Source: an uncultured Clostridia bacterium
Lineage (GTDB): Bacteria; Bacillota; Clostridia; Lachnospirales; Lachnospiraceae
DNA: 12,678 nt
Direction of reading: 5' to 3'
Assembly (NCBI GenBank): GCA_946611595.1
Contig: CAMODY010000041.1
Span: 1 to 12,678, forward strand
The notes beneath the pieces are model-generated. The model worked only from the letters and a program-made list of their open reading frames with translations, was not told where the DNA came from and did no database searches. The translations under genes and the position numbers were made by a program. Positions within the stretch are counted from its first letter, which is position 1; the number at the start of each line of letters is the position of its first letter. Shown here one piece after another: positions 6,421-12,678 of this stretch.

Positions 6421-7140
6421 CTATTTCATTGAAATGTAAAGTACGACTTTTCCGTCCGGCAGCGTTGCGCAGAAATGCGTATGATCACCAACCGTCTTTT
6501 TATTGAACTGTAAAACATTTCCTTCGAAGCACGGAGATTTATATGCGATCTCCATCTCGGAAATCTTAAGCTCCTGCCATTCCTTTGCACCGAAGAGGCT
6601 CGCAAAGGCACGGATATAGGCGATGTTATTCATATGTCCGCCAAAGTCGATATCGGTAGAGCGGACGGTGTATGTTGCGAATGGTTCGCCGCCAAAATCA
6701 CGGTCGAATTTTGTGAAGTCTTCTTCGATCGCAATGTCCGGGATTGCCTGAAATCCTTCCGGATAAAGTTCATCTACGCGGCTGAGCTTTCCGGTTTTCA
6801 TGTTCATAACAGCCCAAAGCGTTTTTCCGAGAACTAAAGTTTTATCTCCCTGCGTGATGGAATATTCACGGAGGCAGCGGGTCTCTTCCGGCATGCGCGG
6901 CCAGGTAGAGACAACCATCTCTTCATTCATATATGGTCTGCGAAGAATTTTAACTTTGGATTTTACTGTCAGCCAGAAAAGATCTTTTTTCGCAAGATCA
7001 TCTGTTCCACAGCCAAGGAGGGCTGCATGCGGAGCTGCGATATCCATAAATAAAGAGAAGCAGTCCGGTACACTTAAGCGAGCACTGGAGTCTGTGCGGC
7101 TCGGATATACGATCATCGGTACATCATATTTGGTGATCAT
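6421..7140 (-). CDS. Acyl-ACP thioesterase family protein (double hotdog)
   Basis: Family members hydrolyse acyl-acyl carrier protein to release free fatty acids in the cytoplasm. The length (about 239-241 residues) and layout fit two tandem hotdog folds of the FatA/TesA type. From the upstream ATG (7146) the second hotdog contains TDIDFGGHMNNIAYIRA (164-180), which aligns with the plant catalytic stretch DVNQHVNN. D167 and H171 are kept, but the position of the catalytic Asn is G169. The downstream motif YKSPC replaces the YRREC of plant enzymes. Activity may therefore differ or use another residue. Two in-frame ATGs are possible. AAAGGA lies only three bases before 7146 but nine before 7140, so I prefer 7140. 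The gene is monocistronic, ends at the 6371-6400 terminator and is divergent from the acetyltransferase-fold gene. Confidence 0.82.
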   Translation of the reverse strand: MITKYDVPMIVYPSRTDSSARLSVPDCFSLFMDIAAPHAALLGCGTDDLAKKDLFWLTVKSKVKILRRPYMNEEMVVSTWPRMPEETRCLREYSITQGDKTLVLGKTLWAVMNMKTGKLSRVDELYPEGFQAIPDIAIEEDFTKFDRDFGGEPFATYTVRSTDIDFGGHMNNIAYIRAFASLFGAKEWQELKISEMEIAYKSPCFEGNVLQFNKKTVGDHTHFCATLPDGKVVLYISMK

Positions 7141-7178
7141 AATCATTCATCCTTTCAATAACAAAAATCATTAAAACG

Positions 7179-7206
7179 ATTATAACTGTTAAAAAGTGAA
7201 ATGCAA
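7179..7206 (-). promoter_or_regulatory. Promoter of the thioesterase gene
   Basis: Read on the minus strand, TTGCAT (7201-7206), a 16-base spacer and a perfect TATAAT (7179-7184) are present. The predicted leader is about 30 bases. Confidence 0.55.
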
Positions 7207-7229
7207 ATGGGGAAAGCGAAAAGAAAGTG

Positions 7230-7238
7230 TGATATATT
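7230..7238 (+). promoter_or_regulatory. Candidate extended -10 promoter of the acetyltransferase gene
   Basis: TGA followed by TATATT (7233-7238) gives an extended -10 element. No convincing -35 lies 17 bases upstream. An AAAGG ribosome site (7258-7262) lies eight bases before the ATG at 7271. Confidence 0.4.
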
Positions 7239-7270
7239 AGTGGAAATCTTCAAATGGAAAGGCAGAAAAA

Positions 7271-7981
7271 ATGGAAAACAGTTTTGCAAACAATAATGAC
7301 AAACCGCTGCAGTTTTATAATGCAGAAACGAATTCGATCAAATGGATCGATATTGATACTTGGGAGAGAAGGAGACTTTTCTATAATTATCTCGGAACAG
7401 ATTTTCCCTATATCATTTTAACAGCAAATGTAGATGTCACAAAGCCTCTGGCATTTGCAAAGAAACACGGTATTTCTTTTAATCTGGTCATGGTATATCT
7501 GACGAATAAAACGGTGGATTCCATTGAGAACTACCGCTATCGTTTTATCGATGGAAAGCCGTTCATCATTGACCATACAAGACCGACAATCAACCATCTG
7601 AAAAAAGACAGCGACATTTTTGTAATTGGAGAAGGTCCGTGGCCATGCGATGACATTATAGAGTTCTGTAAGATCACGCACGAAAACATGGAGAAGGCGA
7701 CCGAAGAAGAAAGAGAAGAGCTGCTGCATAATAAACTGGATATTATCAATTACACCAGCATTCCCTGGATTCAGTATACCGGCTTTATCCGCACAATTGC
7801 ACACAACGGACTGGATAATGCACCGAAGATGTCGTTCGGAAAGTATTTTAAAGATCCGACAAATCCGGGGCATGTCCTGATGCCGGTTTCAAACCAGACA
7901 CATCACGGTTTAATGGATGGAACCCATGTTGGAAAGTTCTTTAAGAAACTGCAGGAGGCATGTGACGCTTTGGAAATTTAA
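7271..7981 (+). CDS. Chloramphenicol acetyltransferase-fold protein, probably not a resistance enzyme
   Basis: The product has 236 residues, slightly longer than classical CAT enzymes (about 215-220). The CAT catalytic signature HHxxxDG is present as H211-H212-G-L-M-D216-G217, with H212 as the expected catalytic base and D216 structural. The family's conserved PW segment is present as PWIQYTGF (165-172). This is unlike the PW-[TV]-[SN]-F-x-[SG]-F followed by LN typical of chloramphenicol-modifying enzymes, which argues for another acyl acceptor. The N-terminal DIDTWERRRLFYNY resembles the CAT start and supports full length. No antibiotic-resistance or mobile context surrounds it. Its stop codon overlaps the stop codon of pyrI in a tail-to-tail arrangement. 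Confidence 0.82.
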   Translation: MENSFANNNDKPLQFYNAETNSIKWIDIDTWERRRLFYNYLGTDFPYIILTANVDVTKPLAFAKKHGISFNLVMVYLTNKTVDSIENYRYRFIDGKPFIIDHTRPTINHLKKDSDIFVIGEGPWPCDDIIEFCKITHENMEKATEEEREELLHNKLDIINYTSIPWIQYTGFIRTIAHNGLDNAPKMSFGKYFKDPTNPGHVLMPVSNQTHHGLMDGTHVGKFFKKLQEACDALEI

Positions 7982-8394
7982 TTCGCTTTTGTCTCGCAGT
8001 AGATGCAGCGGTAAATCCGTTTCTCCTTATCTGTTAAACGGAAGACATGCTTTAATTCCTGCTCAACCGAGGTGATGCAGCGCGGGTTCTTACACTTGAT
8101 AACATCGGTCAAAACCTCCGGGAGTTCCGGTTTGCGCTTTTCTACTAGAGTTCCGTTTTTGATCACGTTAACCGTTGCGTCAGGATCAACATAGCCGATG
8201 AGGTCTAAGTCGACCGGGATATCGGCATCGATCTTGATGATATCTTTTTTGCCCATCTTTTTGCTGTTCACGTTTTTGATGATCGCGATGGAGGCATCTA
8301 ACTGGTCAAGACCTAAAAGGTCATAAAGCGTCATGCCGTTGCCTGCGGAAATGTGGTCGATCACAATACCGTTCTGGATGGAATCTACATTCAT
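7978..8394 (-). CDS. pyrI: Aspartate carbamoyltransferase regulatory subunit
   Basis: PyrI binds nucleotides and mediates allosteric control of PyrB in the aspartate transcarbamoylase holoenzyme. The zinc site that joins regulatory and catalytic chains is intact: C101-x4-C106 and C130-x2-C133. The nucleotide-binding domain keeps the IDH segment (12-14) and the KKDIIKI segment that correspond to effector-contact regions of the E. coli chain. At 138 residues it is shorter than the E. coli protein (about 153). It lacks roughly the first 8-10 residues and the last several, so allosteric behaviour may differ. The start codon overlaps the pyrB stop as ATGA, implying coupled translation. It is the last gene of the operon and ends tail-to-tail inside the stop codon of the acetyltransferase-fold gene. 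Confidence 0.95.
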   Translation of the reverse strand: MNVDSIQNGIVIDHISAGNGMTLYDLLGLDQLDASIAIIKNVNSKKMGKKDIIKIDADIPVDLDLIGYVDPDATVNVIKNGTLVEKRKPELPEVLTDVIKCKNPRCITSVEQELKHVFRLTDKEKRIYRCIYCETKAN

Positions 8395-9314
8395 AGTGTA
8401 CCTGCCTCCTTTAATAACATTAAGATAAGAGCCATGCGCATGTACTTACCGTTTAAGACCTGCTTAAAGTAGCATGCTCTCGGATCATCATCGACAGCAA
8501 CGCTGATCTCGTTTACTCTCGGCAGCGGATGCATGATGATCATATCGCGTTTGGCATCTTTCAGTTTTGCCGGAGTTAAGATGTAGCTGTCTTTTAAGCG
8601 AAGATAATCTTCTTCGTTGAAGAAACGCTCTCTCTGCACGCGTGTCATGTAGAGCACATCGAGTTCCGGAATTGCCTCTTCTAAATCGTTCGTCTGTTTG
8701 TATGGAATGTTATTTTTCTTTAACACGTCGTTCTTTACATAGCTTGGAAGTTTGAGTTCGTTCGGAGAGATCAGCACGAAGCGGATATCATCATAACGGC
8801 TCATCGCATTGATCAAAGAGTGAACGGTACGGCCGAATTTTAAGTCTCCGCAAAGTCCGATCGTAAGTCCGTCAAAGCCGCCTTTTTCACGGTAGATCGT
8901 AAGCAGGTCTGCCGTTGTCTGCGTCGGGTGGCAGTGTCCGCCGTCGCCCGCGTTGATGATCGGAACGCCGGTGTTGTTAGATGCAACTAAAGCAGCACCT
9001 TCTTTCGGATGGCGCATTGCGATGATATCTGCATAGCAGCTTACGACCTTGATCGTATCGGCAACGCTTTCTCCTTTTGTTGCAGAAGAAGAACCTGCAT
9101 CTGACATGGAAATAACATGTCCTCCGAGCTCATACATTGCGGCTTCAAAACTGAGCCTTGTTCTCGTGGACGGCTCAAAGAACAGCGTTGCAAGTTTCTT
9201 GCCTTCACAAATATGTGCATAGCGCTCCGGTGATGCGATGATGTCCTGCGCGGTTGCGATCAGCTCATCAATCTCACTGACGGAAAGATCTAAAATATCA
9301 ATAATACTTCTCAT
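8391..9314 (-). CDS. pyrB: Aspartate carbamoyltransferase catalytic subunit
   Basis: PyrB condenses carbamoyl phosphate with aspartate to form N-carbamoyl-aspartate, the committed step of pyrimidine synthesis. The 307-residue length is typical. The carbamoyl-phosphate loop FFEPSTRTR spans 45-53, HPTQTTADLL contributes to the active site, and HPLPRVNEI (262-270) provides the C-terminal active-site loop. A GGGAGA ribosome site precedes the ATG at 9314. The gene lies ten bases downstream of pyrE and overlaps pyrI by four bases. Presence of PyrI predicts a dodecameric, nucleotide-regulated enzyme rather than a simple trimer. Confidence 0.97.
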   Translation of the reverse strand: MRSIIDILDLSVSEIDELIATAQDIIASPERYAHICEGKKLATLFFEPSTRTRLSFEAAMYELGGHVISMSDAGSSSATKGESVADTIKVVSCYADIIAMRHPKEGAALVASNNTGVPIINAGDGGHCHPTQTTADLLTIYREKGGFDGLTIGLCGDLKFGRTVHSLINAMSRYDDIRFVLISPNELKLPSYVKNDVLKKNNIPYKQTNDLEEAIPELDVLYMTRVQRERFFNEEDYLRLKDSYILTPAKLKDAKRDMIIMHPLPRVNEISVAVDDDPRACYFKQVLNGKYMRMALILMLLKEAGTL

Positions 9315-9324
9315 TTGTTTCTCC

Positions 9325-9960
9325 CTATCTTATCCAGCTTTCGTCGGATGGATTGTTGCGGAATGCGATCAGGCGTTCCTTATCTTCCGGCTTGATGTAT
9401 CCGGTTTCTGCTGCAACCTCAACGATGCAGTCAAAATCTGTAAGAGAGTGATTTGTAATATTGGCTTCTGCCATGCGGTCAAGGCCTTTCTGCATTCCAT
9501 ATGTGAAGATGGACACGATGCCAAGGACATCAGCACCTGCTTCGCGAAGAGCAGTGACAGCGTCAATTGCGCTTCCGCCGGTTGAGATCAGATCCTCAAC
9601 CACAACGACCTTCTGGCCTTTTTCCAGTTTTCCTTCGATCTGGTTCTGACGGCCGTGGTCTTTTGAACCGCTGCGGACATAGCCCATCGGAAGGCCTAAG
9701 ATATGTGCGGTGATCGCTGCATGTGCGATTCCGGCAGTTGCTGTCCCCATCAGAACTTCTGCTTCCGGATAGTATTCCTGGATCAGCTGCATTAAACCTT
9801 TTTCCACGTGTGTTCTTACTTCCGGCGCGGTCAGCGTCAGACGGTTGTCACAATAGATCGGGCTTTTGATTCCGCTTGCCCAGGTAAATGGCTCTTCCGG
9901 ACGAAGGAATACTGCCTGTATTTTTAATAAGTCACTTGCAATCTGTTTGTTTAATTCCAT
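9325..9960 (-). CDS. pyrE: Orotate phosphoribosyltransferase
   Basis: PyrE transfers phosphoribose from PRPP to orotate, giving OMP. The product has 211 residues, the normal length. The PRPP-binding signature VVVVEDLISTGGSA lies at about 118-131, with the acidic pair E122-D123. The dimer-loop lysine/histidine region SGSKDHGRQNQIEG (98-110) is the catalytic flexible loop. A GGAG ribosome site lies six bases before the ATG. It follows pyrF by a 16-base gap that holds no promoter or terminator. Confidence 0.96.
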   Translation of the reverse strand: MELNKQIASDLLKIQAVFLRPEEPFTWASGIKSPIYCDNRLTLTAPEVRTHVEKGLMQLIQEYYPEAEVLMGTATAGIAHAAITAHILGLPMGYVRSGSKDHGRQNQIEGKLEKGQKVVVVEDLISTGGSAIDAVTALREAGADVLGIVSIFTYGMQKGLDRMAEANITNHSLTDFDCIVEVAAETGYIKPEDKERLIAFRNNPSDESWIR

Positions 9961-9976
9961 AGGAGTCTCCTTTTAT

Positions 9977-10678
9977 TTATTCACCAATAAATTCTCTGCA
10001 GCATCTTTCATAGGCTGCGACCGGATCTTCTGCTGCGGTGATCGGACGGCCGACAACGATGTAGTCGGAGCCGTTGATCCTTGCCTGCTCCGGAGTCATG
10101 ACACGCTTCTGGTCATCTTTTGCACTGTCTGCAAAACGGACGCCTGGCGTTACGGTCAGGAAATCTGCGCCGCAGGCATCATGTACTTTTCCGGCTTCCT
10201 GCGGAGAGCAGACAACGCCATCAAGTCCGGCTTTCTTTGCATTCTTTGCATAGTGGATAACAACCTCATCGATCGGCTCTTTGATCAGCAGGTCATTTTC
10301 AAGTGCCGCCTGATCTGTTGAAGTCAGCTGTGTTACCGCGATCAAAAGAGGACGTGTTCCGTCAGCTCTTGTAAGTCCTTCAAGAGCAGCTTCCATCATT
10401 GCAACCGTTCCGCCTGCATGAAGGTTGCAGATATCAACATCCAATGCGGAAAGAACCGCCATTGCTTTCTTTACGGTATTCGGAATATCGTGAAGTTTCA
10501 GATCCAGGAAGATCTTGTGTCCGCGTGCTTTGATCTGGCGGACGATATCCGGACCTGCTCCGTAAAACAGTTCCATACCGATTTTTACAAACGGTTTTTT
10601 GCCTGTGAATTTATCTAAGAATTCAAGGGTTGCTTCTGCGCTTGGAAAGTCGCAGGCAACGATTACATCTTTTCCCAT
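9977..10678 (-). CDS. pyrF: Orotidine 5'-phosphate decarboxylase
   Basis: PyrF converts OMP to UMP. The product has 233 residues and belongs to the short bacterial group 1 enzymes. Substrate and catalytic residues are visible as D10 in VACDFP, K32 in FVKIGMELF, and the D59-x-K61-x2-D64 motif in FLDLKLHDIPNTV. The phosphate-binding ends TPGVRF and IVVGRPIT are also present. The ribosome site lies inside the end of pyrD, and only one base separates the pyrD stop from this ATG, so translation is probably coupled. Confidence 0.96.
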   Translation of the reverse strand: MGKDVIVACDFPSAEATLEFLDKFTGKKPFVKIGMELFYGAGPDIVRQIKARGHKIFLDLKLHDIPNTVKKAMAVLSALDVDICNLHAGGTVAMMEAALEGLTRADGTRPLLIAVTQLTSTDQAALENDLLIKEPIDEVVIHYAKNAKKAGLDGVVCSPQEAGKVHDACGADFLTVTPGVRFADSAKDDQKRVMTPEQARINGSDYIVVGRPITAAEDPVAAYERCCREFIGE

Positions 10679-10679
10679 A

Positions 10680-11576
10680 CTATATCTCCTTCAAAGTTTC
10701 AATTCCATAGCGGTCCATCGCCTCAGGAAGGGCTTCGATGATCTTTGGACAAGCCATCGGATCAACGAGGTTTGCGGCTCCGACCTGAACAGCCGTTGCT
10801 CCTGCCATCATCATCTCGAGCACATCTTCCGCAGAAGAGACGCCTCCCATACCGATGATCGGAACATCAACTGCCTGTGCCACCTGATAGACCATGCGCA
10901 GTGCGACCGGAAAGATCGCAGGGCCTGAAAGTCCGCCTGTTGTATTTGCAAGCAGAGGTTTTCTGGTCTTAAGATCAATACGCATGCCAAGCATGGTGTT
11001 GATCAGGCTGATGGCATCTGCACCTGCATCTACACAGGCTTTTGCCATGGAAACAATATCCGTTACGTTTGGCGTCAGTTTCGCGATGACAGGTTTCGTC
11101 GTTACTTCCTTGACCGCTTTCATAACGCTTGCAGCAGCTTCCGGATCGGTTCCGAAACTCATGCCGCCGCCGTGAACGTTCGGGCAGCTGATATTGATCT
11201 CAAGCCATCCGACCTGTTCTTCTTTGTCCAGCTTTTCGCTGGTATATACATAGTCGTCCACAGAGAAACCGCTGATGTTTGCCATCACTGGTTTGTGGAA
11301 GACTTCTTTTAATTTCGGAAGCTCTTCCTCAATTACTTTTTCTACTCCCGGGTTTTGAAGGCCGACTGCATTCAGCATGCCGCTGCTGCATTCTGCGATG
11401 CGCGGCGTCGGATTTCCAAAGCGCGGATCCTTTGTCGTTCCTTTAAAGGAAAAAGTTCCGAGACAGTTGATATCATAGATCTCTGCAAATTCGTAGCCAA
11501 AGCCGAAAGTTCCGGAGGCAGGAATTACGGGGTTATCGATTTCTATTCCGCATAAATCAACGCTTAATCTTCCCAT
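10680..11576 (-). CDS. pyrD: Dihydroorotate dehydrogenase, class 1B catalytic subunit
   Basis: This enzyme oxidises dihydroorotate to orotate with FMN in the cytoplasm. It works with PyrK, which passes the electrons to NAD. The product has 298 residues. The class 1 catalytic cysteine is C131 in EINISCPNVHGGG, replacing the serine of quinone-linked class 2 enzymes. GMGGVSSAEDVLEMMMAGA provides the FMN phosphate site. The start has a strong ribosome site (GGAGGAG) lying inside the end of pyrK, with a 13-base overlap between the genes. The adjacent pyrK confirms class 1B (PyrDB) rather than the fumarate-linked class 1A. Confidence 0.96.
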   Translation of the reverse strand: MGRLSVDLCGIEIDNPVIPASGTFGFGYEFAEIYDINCLGTFSFKGTTKDPRFGNPTPRIAECSSGMLNAVGLQNPGVEKVIEEELPKLKEVFHKPVMANISGFSVDDYVYTSEKLDKEEQVGWLEINISCPNVHGGGMSFGTDPEAAASVMKAVKEVTTKPVIAKLTPNVTDIVSMAKACVDAGADAISLINTMLGMRIDLKTRKPLLANTTGGLSGPAIFPVALRMVYQVAQAVDVPIIGMGGVSSAEDVLEMMMAGATAVQVGAANLVDPMACPKIIEALPEAMDRYGIETLKEI

Positions 11577-12298
11577 AAGATCTCCTCCTTTCTAAGGACC
11601 GGGCCATCCTTGCAGATACGTTTATAACCGGTGATCGTTTTACAGCTGCATCCCATGCACGCGCCAAAGCCGCATCCCATACGCTCTTCGAAGCTGAACT
11701 GGCCGGAGGTTTCCGCTTTTTTATAAACGGCTTTTAACATCGGCTCAGGTCCGCAGGTATAAATATAGGAGTAGTCTTCCGGCATGACATCGGTAACAAA
11801 ACCTTTTGCTCCGAGACTTCCGTCTGCGGTTGCTAAGATCACGCGGCATCCGATTTTGTAAAACTCTTCGTCGTAATAAATCTCAGACTTTGTATTAAAT
11901 CCTAAGATGACTGTCACCATCTTTCCTTCCGCGCGCAGCTGCTTTGCAAGCAGGTACATTGGCGGAACGCCGGCGCCGCCTCCTAAAAGGAGCGGCTTCT
12001 CTCCGGCTTCGGAAATGTCGTAGCCGTTTCCAAGACCAGTAAGAGCCTGAACCGTCTCTCCGATCTGCATTTCGGAAAGAACTTTTGTGCCCTTTCCGAC
12101 AACGGCGTAGATGATCGTCACTTCACCCGGCGCATAATCGCATACCGAAATCGGGCGGCGCAGGAAGTAACCATCAATCTTGAGGTTGATGAACTGTCCC
12201 GGCTTTTGGACAGCAAGATCCGGATGGCAAAGAACCATCTTCCACATCTTGTCTGTCAGCTGTCTATTTTCTTTTATTGTTAATCTTAAATCCTGCAT
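11564..12298 (-). CDS. pyrK: Dihydroorotate dehydrogenase B electron-transfer subunit
   Basis: PyrK carries FAD and a 2Fe-2S cluster and links PyrD to NAD reduction. The product has 244 residues. FAD contacts are visible in RRPISV, and the NAD site in LLLGGGAGVPPMYLLAK. The cluster ligands are C209-x4-C214-x2-C217-x11-C229 near the C-terminus, the expected PyrK pattern. The leader before the ATG (AAAAAGAGAAAACAAT) has only a weak ribosome site, in contrast to pyrD. The 14-base gap to carB suggests re-initiation after the carB stop. PyrD and PyrK normally form a heterotetramer, so the weaker site on pyrK is notable but not disabling. Confidence 0.95.
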   Translation of the reverse strand: MQDLRLTIKENRQLTDKMWKMVLCHPDLAVQKPGQFINLKIDGYFLRRPISVCDYAPGEVTIIYAVVGKGTKVLSEMQIGETVQALTGLGNGYDISEAGEKPLLLGGGAGVPPMYLLAKQLRAEGKMVTVILGFNTKSEIYYDEEFYKIGCRVILATADGSLGAKGFVTDVMPEDYSYIYTCGPEPMLKAVYKKAETSGQFSFEERMGCGFGACMGCSCKTITGYKRICKDGPVLRKEEILWED

Positions 12299-12312
12299 AT
12301 TGTTTTCTCTTT

Positions 12313-12678
12313 TTATGCGTCGATCGTGGAGATCGTAAGTGTAGTCTCTTCTAAAACATCAAGCAGTACGCGTGTGGTATCTAAAGAAGTTAAGATCACG
12401 CAGTTGTTTTCTGCTGTCAGCTGGCGGATCTTAGCACCGTCGCTGTCATCAGACATATCGCCGGCTGCACGTGTGTTGATCACATATGCAATGTGTCCCT
12501 GACGGATCGCATCCGGGATATCGCTGCTTCCGTCGCTGATCTTTCCAAGTACGTGGGTGCGGATTCCGTTTTCTTTCAGGAATTCAGCAGTTCCGGAAGT
12601 TGCCTGGATGTTGAATCCTAAGTTGTAGAATCTGCGGATCAGCGGAAGTGCTTCTTCCTTATCTTCATCTGCGATCGT
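12313..12678 (-). CDS. carB: Carbamoyl-phosphate synthase large subunit, 3' end only
   Basis: The frame stays open from the window edge to a TAA at 12313-12315, giving 121 residues of the C-terminus. The translation begins TIADEDKEEALPLIRRFYNLG, contains ATSGTAEFLKENGIRTH and GHIAYVINTRAAG, and ends LDVLEETTLTISTIDA. This is the methylglyoxal-synthase-like allosteric domain of CarB, where effectors such as UMP bind in characterised enzymes. The gene continues beyond position 12678. It is the first visible member of the operon, and carA would be expected further upstream. Confidence 0.94.
   Translation of the reverse strand, partial: TIADEDKEEALPLIRRFYNLGFNIQATSGTAEFLKENGIRTHVLGKISDGSSDIPDAIRQGHIAYVINTRAAGDMSDDSDGAKIRQLTAENNCVILTSLDTTRVLLDVLEETTLTISTIDA

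Noticed and set aside
7418..7873. 151-residue open frame antisense to the acetyltransferase-fold gene
   Set aside because: It is wholly inside a gene with a clear catalytic signature, has no family features, and is Cys/Ile-rich in a way typical of antisense translation.
8016..8042. Hairpin TCCGTTT/AAACGGA as a terminator for the acetyltransferase gene
   Set aside because: The stem is only 7 bp with a 13-base loop, has no following T tract, and lies inside pyrI coding sequence.
9866..10321. 151-residue plus-strand frame opposite pyrE/pyrF
   Set aside because: It overlaps two certain genes and has no domain or plausible ribosome site.

Overview
The window looks like chromosomal DNA from a Clostridia-class Firmicute, most likely a Lachnospiraceae-type gut anaerobe. 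The grounds are the class 1B dihydroorotate dehydrogenase with its PyrK electron-transfer subunit, the PyrBI aspartate transcarbamoylase, strong Gram-positive ribosome binding sites, short intergenic gaps with consensus -35/-10 boxes, and an unusual radical SAM protein of a type I associate with gut Clostridia. The taxonomic call is inference. No rRNA, tRNA, CRISPR, phage or complete transposon is visible.

Layout. The first 31 bases hold a short palindromic element ending just past a minus-strand cation diffusion facilitator (CDF) transporter gene (35-1183), whose metal-site residues suggest manganese rather than zinc. A divergent promoter region (1184-1376) separates it from a plus-strand two-gene operon: a zinc-ribbon/multi-membrane-span protein (1377-3026) and an overlapping TPM-domain protein with a glycine-rich tail (3016-4050). 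A bidirectional terminator (4068-4095) separates this from a minus-strand TetR-family regulator (4097-4693). The regulator is divergent from a radical SAM/SPASM-like enzyme (4897-6276), and an inverted repeat between the two is a good operator candidate. A second bidirectional terminator (6371-6400) precedes a minus-strand acyl-ACP thioesterase-family gene (6421-7140), which is divergent from a chloramphenicol-acetyltransferase-fold gene (7271-7981).

From 7978 to the window end lies a minus-strand pyrimidine biosynthesis operon. In transcription order it is carB (3' end only), pyrK, pyrD, pyrF, pyrE, pyrB, pyrI. Spacing runs from a 13-base overlap to a 16-base gap, so one transcript is likely. 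The encoded enzymes supply carbamoyl phosphate (CarB), condense it with aspartate (PyrB with regulatory PyrI), oxidise dihydroorotate (PyrD/PyrK), add phosphoribose (PyrE) and decarboxylate OMP to UMP (PyrF). Dihydroorotase (pyrC) and carA are not in the window. The operon promoter lies beyond position 12678.

The pyrimidine operon is conventional. The less explained parts are the zinc-ribbon/TPM pair, the TetR/radical SAM pair with its operator, the thioesterase and acetyltransferase homologues with altered active-site residues, the terminal palindrome, and the convergent stop-codon overlap between the acetyltransferase gene and pyrI.
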